DNA from: Nematopogon swammerdamellus
Lineage: Eukaryota; Arthropoda; Insecta; Lepidoptera; Adelidae
Direction of reading: 5' to 3'
NCBI GenBank assembly: GCA_946902875.1
Contig: OX336343.1
Span: 1,650,754 to 1,714,753, forward strand
DNA: 64,000 bases
Shown: positions 24,111 through 34,600 of the stretch, one piece after another
How the letters are laid out: each line of letters begins with the position of its first letter
Position numbering within the stretch: position 1 is the stretch's first letter
The notes under the pieces: model-generated
Told to the model about the DNA's origin: nothing
The model's database searches: none
Seen by the model: only the letters and a program-made list of their open reading frames with translations
Position numbers and translations under genes: made by a program

Positions 24111-24189
24111 ACGCTTTTGAGAACCGATAGGTTCAGGAACATGGCACGTCAACAGAAGTTATGCTCTTTTTAGGTCGTTGAGCTCTGGG

Positions 24190-24275
24190 GTCTTTTTTTT
24201 ATGGGAAGCACGACAAATGCGAAGCACGCAAATCACGCGCGCCAGATTAACGCAGAGATGTAGTCCGCGCCCACA
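24190..24275 (+). repeat. E-type SINE fragment
   Basis: T-run, ATGGGAAGCACGACAAATGC, GCGCGCCAGATTAACGCAGA; matches 3690-3760. Confidence 0.65.
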
Positions 24276-24295
24276 TTTTTATTTTTTGCTGCAGC

Positions 24296-24544
24296 TTAGT
24301 TCGTAGTGACCCTGGGCGCCTCTGCAGTCTTGCCGCAGATACATTGGTGCGACTCGTAAATGTGGCAGCCCAGCCTGGGTGCCATTCTTATTCTGAAAAA
24401 GTCCGTTCGTAAAGGCAGGGCATGCCACCAGGCCCTCGACTGTCTCTGAGTGGCAGCGCTCAGACGAGCAACCTGTTTTCGATGAGTTATCAATATCATT
24501 ATTTCCTTAAATAATGGATAATTTTTTTCATAAAGGACTGTCAT
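24296..24544 (-). pseudogene. retrotransposon-like remnant with RxxxRLGCHI...CICGK block
   Basis: 82-residue minus frame including LSAATQRQSRAWWHALPL and APRLGCHIYESHQCICGK. The RLG...C.CG pattern resembles a C-terminal block in several invertebrate retroelement polyproteins. Family assignment is from memory and tentative. Confidence 0.4.
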
Positions 24545-24796
24545 AGATTTCTGTATGCCTGGAGCATCTGGTATAGATCCAGTGGGACAATTTTTTTCCG
24601 GTTTACAAGAGTGGCTTCTTCAAACTTGTTTACAGTTTAGACATACATTTATCCACGACAATATAATCAGGTACATATTTTGGCGGTGCATTGTGGACCG
24701 CTGAAAAATATCAAACTATTTTCAATTTCATTCTATTATTTATTATATAAAACATGTTTTACTTTACATTATATGTCACATCCCACATTAAACTAC

Positions 24797-25037
24797 AGTC
24801 AGCGCGTACGTTCGTGGCCTCCGGCAGGAAAGCGAGAATGGAATATATAGTGTAGTGTAGTGTTGTGAATCAATCTCTGAAAGTAACGACATTTACGAAA
24901 CCTCTTTTTTTATGGCATTTAAATTATTTATCTAATAAGGTTTTATTGCGTGGTTGAAGTACGAAGACAAAACAGGGATAATCGTTTAAAGATCTATCGG
25001 ACTCCGCCCGCAGAGGCCACGAACGTGCGCGCTAACA
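24797..25037. mobile_element. short inverted-repeat element
   Basis: AGCGCGTACGTTCGTGGCCT at the left is mirrored by AGGCCACGAACGTGCGCGCT at the right; about 240 bp between outer ends. Non-coding. Confidence 0.65.
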
Positions 25038-25439
25038 GTAAAGTAAACCTATCATTTTGAATACGTCTTGTGCAATGCACAATTAAAATCGGAATAAGCC
25101 AAAAATATGCAGCTTCTTTTAGTGACTTGGCAACACTAGCATTTTCAGAATGTATTTCAACAACCCGGAGTTCGTTACCACGAATAATAGGAGGAGTAAA
25201 AATCACGATGAAAGATTCAAGCCAATCTGTCGCTATGATAGAAACAAAGATGAACATGTATAGACGGTACCTATCTTTGTTTTCCCACATTGAATTGGTA
25301 TAATAGAATTTTTTATAGATTGTTATTAACGAACGATTTTGGTGATGCTTTTAAATTACGGGATACTAGATTAATATGTGCGCTTGCTTTTCTATAGTTT
25401 CCCGCCAAATGGGATCACGTGGTTCCTTTACTGAAATGA

Positions 25440-25565
25440 TTGCATACATACCACACCCTGCATCCCGACAATCGCGGTAAGCAGAGTAATCGTTGTTGTG
25501 CAAGGACTCTTATAAATTACAGCACAATACCGACCACCACCTTTAGCAAAGTGTTCAGACAAGGT
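25440..25565 (+). repeat. family D fragment
   Basis: CCACACCCTGCATCCCGACA, GTAAGCAGAGTAATCGTTGT, ACCGACCACCACCTTTAGC; 5' half of the repeat only. Confidence 0.65.
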
Positions 25566-25804
25566 AGCATTAATAATAAATACTTATTAGCTGAATATAC
25601 GAATGATTTTAAATTTAGTTCTGGACAGTTTTCAGATCAATATTGTTGTTTCGAAATGTTCTCAATAATATTGATAATGATTGACAGACGGCCAGAATCA
25701 TATAATAAATAAATATAGAGACATTTTATGCTTGTCTCAGGAAAATGTAGAAGACAAGCATAAAAAATTGCTAATTATCAATTATTACTGATAGTAACGT
25801 CGAA

Positions 25805-25922
25805 ACCGACCGAAGGAAAACAGTGACATGGCACCTAGTTCACCCGGTGTTATGGGCTGACATCACGATTTAGTAGTTAGGTGATGTAGCCACCCGTGTC
25901 TATCTCCATAAAAAAAAATATT
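25805..25922 (+). mobile_element. 5S-headed SINE 3' fragment
   Basis: CGAAACCGACCGAAGGAAAA, CACCCGGTGTTATGGGCTGA, poly-A. Same family as 7611-7853. Confidence 0.75.
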
Positions 25923-26130
25923 TGAGTTCATAATTGGTGATAACCTTCTGACCTCAATATATCGATTTGGTGGTATTGTTTTTTGGTAGTTTTTATCATA
26001 ACACCATTCAATTGTGCCTGAGGGAGGGACATACCACGATTTCGGAGGAAGATTTCAAATAAATCAATTCGAAAAATAATCTTATTTTTTTATTGATTAA
26101 TCATAATTATACATTTGTACAGTCACTTAC

Positions 26131-26869
26131 TAAAGCGCGTCACAGACGATGAATATACTATAATATTTTATCTTGAAATGGCCTAAGATGAAAATGTTAT
26201 ACTTAGTATCTTCGTATCACACACAGCTATAATACCTAATCATAAGAATAAAAACGGAAAACGAAAAGATAGGTAACCTTGTAACGTACCTAGTTTGAAA
26301 ATGCTTTGAACATGCGCAAATTTCTTTCATAGAAGTACAAATTGTTTTAAAAAAAATTGGATTTTTTCAAATTCCTAAGTTTCGCGCGCGATATTCACGT
26401 GATTCCATCCCGCTTCACTAAAAAGGCAACTGCACCGCGCTCTTTGTTTATTGGCTGGGGAAAAGCCATAGAGAAATATGGGAAAAGCTGAATAAGGAAT
26501 GATGGTTCCGCTAAGCGCATGACCTCATTATGCACGATATCGCCATAAGGGCCCGTACGTTGCTAGAACTGAATTTTGGGTAGCAACTTGCTACCCAAAA
26601 TTTAGTTCTGGCTCCCCGATTTGTCCGTGCCAAAGTCCACCATATCGCACACTTTCGTGAAGAAAAATAGGTCGATTTTGGTTTCAATTTAAAAAAATTG
26701 CTGCCTACGGAGGCTTATGAGTTTATCTATATATTACGATATATTTCCATATCGCTTGGTATCTTTCGATATCCCTCGATGTCAACTGTAAGATTAAAGG
26801 ATTTTATGGCGAGCGATATTGTGAAATATGCCCTAAGATTTTAGTCTTTATCGTCTGTGACACGCTTTA
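26131..26869. mobile_element. non-autonomous TIR element, about 740 bp, with internal hairpin
   Basis: Ends TAAAGCGCGTCACAGACGAT and ATCGTCTGTGACACGCTTTA are inverted repeats. A near-perfect hairpin with 22-nt arms lies at about 26562-26608 (GAATTTTGGGTAGCAA / TTGCTACCCAAAATT). No coding frame. Confidence 0.75.
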
Positions 26870-27117
26870 CTCTAGGATTCTTACAATAAATATTATTATG
26901 TATATTGTACCGCTTGTATTAAGTTGTATTCGCCAGTAATATAATATCATAAATGCCGTTGTACTTTATCAAAACCTAAGATTATTATTTAGATATCACC
27001 GGATCTGTTGTAGCGAATAAGAGCAATTTTTTATTAATTTTGGGTCTGTTGTAGCTAATCAGTGTTATTTTTAGGTAATTTTGGGTATGTTGTAGCTAAT
27101 AGGGATATTATTATAAT

Positions 27118-27288
27118 TTTTTTATAGAAAGCGCGACATGTGGCGCCGAGCCACACATAAGGTGTCTAACGACGCCCATGGACATTCGATCGTACGCGGG
27201 AGTTGCGAATGCCATGCCGGCCTGACAGGTGCCTAATTCACGCCTCTCTTGAAGGACTCGAGACTATACTTGGGGGGAAATTTTTTAT
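27118..27288 (+). mobile_element. E-type SINE, reference copy
   Basis: T-run, GCGCGACATGTGGCGCCGAG, AAGGTGTCTAACGACGCCCA, GCGAATGCCATGCCGGCCTG, GCCTCTCTTGAAGGACTCGA. Used as the yardstick for the other E copies. No tRNA- or 5S-like head is visible. Confidence 0.7.
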
Positions 27289-28200
27289 TAATTTAATTTA
27301 ATTTTGTAAAGACACGGCAGATTATCAGAGATATCTCAGTACGTGAAATTAAATGAAACCAATCCTGTCAATAATTTAATAGATGCATTTATTGTTTCGT
27401 GACAATCTCCCATGTTAATCTCGTACATATTATTATTAGTCTTTAGATACGCGCGACAATGCCAATTCTCAACAGGCGACAGAGAATTGGGGTCACTCAC
27501 ATCGGTAAGCAGGTCACTAGGTTAGTAGCGACGCAGCTCGCGCGCCTCCGCGTCCGTACGAAGTCTGCGAAGGACGCTCTATGAAAGACGGTCTATCTGT
27601 GTGACGGGCGTTCATTCATGGCACAACTTTTCTCCTTGCAAAATCGTTGGTATGTACTAAGCTCACATTAAATTGCTCGGCTCCCAATCTTCTATTATGT
27701 TAAAATAGTTAGTTAGTCCTAAAATCCACGAAACTTCAAATCGAGGGCCTGTTTATACATTATGCAGACGAAAAAGTACATTTATGTATGATCGCTGCAG
27801 GAATTTATGCCCACAGAGCGCTTTTGTTGGCCCATCTAGGGTTTTTTCTGTTATCTGTTGTGTATGTGTATACGAATTTCTGGTCTTGGTTTGCTTATTC
27901 GTCCACATACAATACAGCTCGTTTAAGCTGTCGCGCGTATTACGGCAAATAAGAACGACGACGCCTCTGGTACTTTGGTTGGTCTGCGTTAAAAATGGGT
28001 ACGCGTACTTAATGTACGCGCGTTAGAAGTTATACTTCTTTGGCGTAACACCCTCCCCCTCCACCCTCCCGTCACCCCCCTCGCCCCCTCTCTGCACTTA
28101 TGTATCGAGCAGCACCGCATAAAACCTACATACAAATAACTTTTATGCGGTGACGATGACGGTGACGTGACTTTTTTTCTGAGTTGAATCCCCATTTTCA
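27289..28200. other. intergenic, no feature recognised
   Basis: AT-rich to mixed sequence between the E-type SINE and the hAT-like element. An imperfect inverted repeat around GCGGTG...GTGCGGTG... (28100-28155) is visible; otherwise nothing supported. Confidence 0.5.
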
Positions 28201-28214
28201 TAACGCGCCTAGAG

Positions 28215-28408
28215 CGGTGTTGCCAGATGGTCCAGATAAAAAAAGAGGATATTTTTCACCATAGGTCCCCCTTAGATTTTTCGGGTAAAACTTTTAACGA
28301 AAAATCTATCCCCCTTTTGTTTTGTCCGCGGAAGTCTAAAACTATTTCGCGGACATGACTTCGAAAAAGAGGACTGTCCGCGGTAAAAGCGGACACCTGG
28401 CAACCCTG
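28215..28408. mobile_element. hAT-like MITE, 194 bp, perfect 8-bp target duplication
   Basis: CGGTGTTGCCAGATGGTCC...GGACACCTGGCAACCCTG inverted ends, flanked on both sides by GCCTAGAG (28207-28214 and 28409-28416). Located just past the transporter stop codon, so possibly within or near its 3' UTR. Confidence 0.88.
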
Positions 28409-28502
28409 GCCTAGAGAAGTATAACTTCAAAGCTTAAAATAAACTGAAATGTTCACTGTGTCTTTGGCAATAGAGTTCACAATCACTCGACAACTTGCGA
28501 CA

Positions 28503-28670
28503 CTATCGCCGGTACCCGCCGGTGATGAGGTAGCCGACATGCCGCAGCCAGGAGGTGCGCATCAGCGCCTGCTTGTCCTTCGCCTCCGCGCGGAACTCCT
28601 TCCACTCGGCGTGGGTCTGCCGGTTGCGCGGTCCCCACGTCTCCTTCTTCCGGAACGACTTTCGGACAGT
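28503..28670 (-). CDS. SLC6 transporter exon M (C-terminal tail, stop)
   Basis: 168 nt, residues 568-622 plus TAG at 28503-28505. Tryptophan-, arginine- and lysine-rich cytoplasmic tail including [11 protein letters not shown], where KPxxxWGP-like motifs are typical of the family. Acceptor TTGCAG/ACTGTC. No clear AATAAA was identified on the minus strand close downstream. Confidence 0.93.
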   Translation of the reverse strand, partial: TVRKSFRKKETWGPRNRQTHAEWKEFRAEAKDKQALMRTSWLRHVGYLITGGYRR

Positions 28671-31600
28671 CTGCAACGAGAATTAGTGACGCGTTTAAAC
28701 ACCATAGCACAGAATACAAGTACTAACGTACAGAAAGATCACTCTACAAAGACACACAAATAAATAGTTACTCTTGCTACGACGCAATAAAGTGCAATTC
28801 AGCTCGCACAGCGCTGCTTGCCTAAAATTATATTCACCTACAACACGCTTCTCTTTCTATCGCGTAACTCTATCTCTTCTGACTCGGCACGTTTCATTGA
28901 ATCGGCCCGTCAAGCCGGGCCCGCCGATGTACCTAAAGGGCGGAGTGCGCGTGGCTGCATATTTCCGAAGTCTAGTATGCGAATTGTTCTCATTGGTCGT
29001 TCTCAACTTTGGCGGGAAATATAAATTTCGAATTTCGTAAGTATTTCCGGAAATAAGGTTTTCTTAGGTGGTTATAAAAAAAATTAACCATAACCTAATT
29101 GTAACAACCTAACATTGCTTAAAAAAATTAAAACAAAACAAATTTTGGCAAAAGGGACACGAACCCATGGCCGAGATCGAAAAAATAAAAACCCTTCTCT
29201 CTATTCTACCACTGAGCCACCAAAGTACATATATGCGACCAAACTAATATCGGATTCAGAAGGTTCGCTCCGAAATTTATATTTCCCGCCAAAGTTGAGA
29301 ACGACCAATCAGAGCAACTCGCATACTAGACTTTGGAAATATGCCGCCTGGCAGGCCTGACCATAGTCGAAATTATTTTCAGAAACCGAGAGCAGCATCG
29401 CTATGGTACAGCGTGAGGATGCTAAAAATATATACGCAGAGAGACTCAGCGCTCTTTTGTCGTTGACATTGGGGCTTTTTGCCGCACCGCTGCTAGGGTG
29501 TGGAACTAACTTCCGCCGAGTGTGTTTCCCGAATCCTTAAAACCTGGATGTGGGCTAGACAGCCTAGCAACATTCCGCAGATCATTCCGCAGAGACATAT
29601 AATAAAAAAAATCAGTTTACATATTAAAAAAATGTAAGAAAGAAGAGAAGGCGAACCTCTATGAATCCGCCGCCTCTCCGCTTGTACATCACGACGAGAA
29701 TGAAGATCGGGACCTGCAGCACTCCGGCGAACAGCAGAATGTAACCCGACGCTGCAACACAACACCAATCGCGTCAGCCTCGGGCTTGCTCGCATATACT
29801 TAAAAAGGCTACACAAATCACAAAGGATATCATCCACTCATGTTTTCTTTCATGCATCATTTTTGCTTACTTTAGCACCGCCTTCAACTCTAGGGTTAGA
29901 TTTTTTTTATTTCGTGCAATTTTGAAGGCGGTTTTTATTTATTTTTTTAAAGTTTTTTATTTCACAGCTTTTTTTAGTAATTTTTTGCTATTAATGTACT
30001 CGGCGGAATCGCTCGGCCTTCGGCGTCGCGATTCCGCCTCGCTTTCCAATCCGATCTTGACCAAATTGAAATGGGACCACACGGGAAGCAACAGCTTTCA
30101 AATAAAAAAAGAATCATCAAAATCGGTTTACCCAGTCGAAAGTTCTGAGGTAATAAACATAAAAAAAAAAAAAAAAAATACAGTCGAATTGAGAACCTCC
30201 TCCTTTTTTTGAAGTCGGTTAATAAAAATTAATAATTACCGATTCCAGCAGGGGGATAGTAGTAGTCATCGCCGAACACGAGGTCCTCTGATGTGACGAG
30301 AGCGTATATGAAGACTACAATCATCATGACGGGCGTGATAAAGCCCCAACACATTCTCCAGTAGAACGACGTCTTTATCTTCAACATGAACTCGATGTCC
30401 AGGCACAAGTTCTCCATACCTGGTGGAGCACGTTCGAACATTGTAAAAAATATTTGCATTTTTTTTTCTATGGAATCTGACACGGTTGGCTCCATCATCA
30501 ACGCTACAACATCCGTGATGTCAGCCCATAACACCGGGTGAACTAGGTGCCACGTCAGTGCTACCCTTCATTTCATGTCGGCTACATTGAATTGGACGGA
30601 AACTACACACACGACACGAACTATTTACATAGCCATTTCGACAGACGTTTCGCTCAGGGCTGTGGTACCAATCCGGCCGGGATATACTCTACCACCTATT
30701 AAAGTAGGTAAGAAGGGAATGGACCTACAGTTTTACTTGCAATCCGAACTCCAAAGCTTGAGTCTTTGAAACTTACCTACATGCAGTTCAATTCTACTAG
30801 GCATGTACGTTAGTAATTTTATTTTTATTTAAAAAGGCGGACGTTAACCGTCCACCAAATCTTGATGAAACGATTTTCACCAAAAAGTACTATAAAATGA
30901 CAGAATCTCGGAAAATGTTTTAGAGCTTTTCGTCTTCAAATATTCCACCACGCCCATTTTGAACCCATAAGTTACGAAACCGTTTCCTGAAACACGCTGT
31001 ATAAAGATAGTCTCATCAAAGCAGCAAAAAAAAGGGGGTTTTTCTGTCCGGGCACACTGAAGTAGACCGAATTGTAAGTTAGTTCACTTGCCGTAAATCC
31101 AGAAGACTCCAATGATTTCAGAAATGGCCGCGAACAGCACCAAGAATGTGCCTCCGTAGTAGTCCACCAGCTCCAACACATACTGCCCACTCTGAGGAGA
31201 GAGCAATTGTTCAAGTTTTCATACATAAATCAATACTATAATAATTACAATTATTATCGTTGTGCCCATAGTCGTTTCGGCGCATGGGCTGATAGCTTAG
31301 AGCCTCGATGATCACCTTGAGAGGCTCTCGCTGAGTGGTTGGGTCAAGGGTCAGATCTAGAAGGCAGCCCTGCTCGACGCTGCACGCATCGTCCGGAGGT
31401 ACCTCTCCCTAGGGCCTAAGGCCCGACCATCGGTGTGCCATCGGTCGGTAGCTTGGGTTCGCCCCGCGCCGCGCCGCGCCGGGCGGTGGTGGAAATTCCA
31501 TTTGTTTTTTGTATACATTTTAGATTTTAATGTTGTAAATAATGTAAAAATGTGAAATTGTTCCAAAAAGAAAATGCATAAATAAAGATATGGAATAAGA

Positions 31601-34600
31601 ATACTAATACTATGATGGTGTAAGTTACTTTGTTTTATGAGATACTGTGTTTGTAGACTCTATGTATGATACTAAAACTAAATTGACGATTTTTTTCAAT
31701 CTTTTGTGTGTGTATGTATGTATGTATGTTCTTCCATAACTCTTAAACCGATCATCTGAATTCGATGAAACTTCGTACAAGCACATTTACCTATACGAGA
31801 CACAGGATAGGCTAAATAAAATTCAGTTCCGGGTACGCTAAGATTGGCTCTCATACAAACCGAATTGTTCCGCGCGCCGAAATAAAGGTTCGGTAGCGGG
31901 CTTATACTTACTTTCTTCTTTTTAAAAACGAATTTCACGCGAGCGAAGCCGCGGGCAAAGCTAATAAATAAATAAATATGCTGGCTTGCGTGGCCACTAC
32001 GAATTTCTGGCCTTTGCTGTAGAAACACTTGGCGTGTGGTCACCCGACGCAAGGACGTTCGGAATGTTCGGAAACGATCTAAGAAAATTTGTTGGGTTGG
32101 GATATCCGCCACATATATATTCTGTGAAAATTTCAACCGGCTACCTTTTACAGTTCAAACAGACGGACGGACAGACGGCGTAGGGTTAGAGATCCGGGTG
32201 CCGTAACGGAAGCCTAACAAGAAGTAGCATACCGGGGTGACGTAGACGATGCCGGCAGCGAAGCCGACCGTACAGGCGATGGCGGACATGTAGACAGTCT
32301 TGACGCGCGGGAAGGAGTCCATCATGACCGTGTTGATGGTACTCAGCAGCGCCACCGACGAGCCCACGCCCAGCACGAACATCATCAGGAAGAACAGGAC
32401 CGAGAACAGCTGCAACAACACCCCCCCGCCCGTTCCATCACACTCTGTTGGGCTCTTGTGTTTATTAGCTAAAATTAAAGGCGACAAAAAATTAAAATAA
32501 AATTAAAAATTAAATTAAAGATTAATTTAAGGACACGGAGGACGGGCTGGACGAAATATTTTATATTTTTTAGGTTAGTTTTAATTTTAGGTTAATTTTA
32601 GTTTTTAACTTAGTTATATTTTATATTAGTTTAGCTTAGATAATTAGTTTAATTTTTATTGTATCTTCATTTTTTTATTGATTAATAAATACGAGATAAA
32701 AGGCGACGGTTTTTTGTTTTTTTTTTGGTGGCTGAGTCGGTAGGGCCAAAGCATATGCTCCGACCAGCCAGTATCACCTCCGAAAGGTAGGTGACATCCG
32801 GAGCCTCACTGAATTGCTGGCTATACTGGACTAGAAGAGGACACAACCGAGGCTGCTATGCGGTCATCTTACATCCAGTACGGTGGTACCAACCTGGTCG
32901 GCTGCAATTTGAGCCTACCACCTAGTAAGGGGCAAGGGAAGGGAGGGACTTACAGTTTTACACCGGTTCCGAACGGTGAAGCAGCAGGTGTAGATAGGAC
33001 GCAATTTTTTTCGGCAGAAAAAACTCATTGGTACACGCCGACCGGATTCGAACCGCGGATCTCTCGCAATAGAAGCCGATGCCCAAACCACTCGGCCACC
33101 CGCCGCTTATTAATAAATAACAGAGTAACTTTAAAACATTAGACTGGAAATCGTTGTTTCCTTGCTGTATCTTCAATACATTGTCCAGACATAACCAGGA
33201 TCCTGATCGTCCGTGAATGCTTGAAAACTAAACAATTCTTCAGCGTTCGTGTAGAATACCTGAGGAACGGCAGGAGACTTGGCAATGGCGTCCGGATATG
33301 AGATGAAGGCGAGCCCTGTGCCCCCAGAGCCGATGACCTGACTGACGTCGTCGTAGCCGAGCTGGAAGGCCAGGTTCCCGAGGATACCGAAGATGGTGAT
33401 GCCGGCCATCAGACTAGTGAAAGTGTCGAGCGTAGTCACGATCATGGCGTCTCTGAAAACGCGGGATAGTTTGGTATTTTATTTTATTTTATGTTTCGAA
33501 TTTGGAAAACCAACAGAGATTTTACTGTTAGGGTTCCGTATCGGGTATCGGGTACGGGACCCCATTACTAAGCCGTCTGTCTGTCTGTCCGAGGGCTGTA
33601 TCTCTTGAACCGTAATAGGTAGCCCGTTGAAAATTTCACAGAATGTGTTTTTATTGCCGATATAAGAACAAATAATAAAAATAAGAAAAAGTAAGAAATT
33701 CACAGGGGTTACCATACAAGGAACTAAAAAGTGTATGCGCGCCATCTACCGAAAAGACTATTTAGCGTTTTAACTAATCATGAATTTTAACTGATATGAA
33801 GCATTTCATAAACACGCCATAGATGGCGTGAGTGGCGCTGACCATGACATGGCGAAACGGAACCCTCGGTGCGCGAGTTCCACTCGCACTTGGCCGGTTT
33901 TTACTCTATGAAACGTCAAACGGCATACTTGACGTCTGATAAGGAAATCTGGGTGCCTGTGAAAATGGCACCGCGTACAGGTGCACGATTCAAATACGTT
34001 GAGGGTTTTGGGGGTCTCGCTCGCCTCGCCTCGCCCAACGCACACCCAGTTTTACTTATCCTGCGGCGTCAGTTGAACACCACACTGTATTCCGATAACC
34101 GGGTTACGCAGAGTAATCGGTGTCGTGCGTAGCAAGATCTCGTGTGAATTGACAGAGTGAGAATTTAACCACCTTAATTTCGTAGTTAAAATCTAAACTT
34201 ATTGAATTTAAATCGAAATGGGACAAACCGTTCAGAGATTAGGTTACAAGTTACAGTTACAGTTAGCATAAGTTAGCAGTTATATATTACATATTATAGA
34301 AGCTGTATATGGCTGAGTTTACATACACATACATATACAAAACTTTTCAATAAACAATCACATAAAAAACCACCAATGCATTGATTAAAATGAACTTGTT
34401 ATGCCGGGTCTCCTGCGAATGTTTTTTTCGAAACATTCATTACACAGAAACATCGAAACATTGGGGCGTGGCCCATTTTGTATGAAAACCATAGAAAAAT
34501 AATGTTTTTGTTTCATGTTTTTTGTGTATTGTTTCGAAAAAGCATGCGCAGGAGACGCGGCTTTACGCACGCAATTTTTAAATATTTCCCTTGAAAACTG

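Noticed and set aside
31092..31191. A GT donor three bases beyond the GC site of exon J
   Set aside because: It would shift the reading frame and destroy the conserved [14 protein letters not shown] junction.
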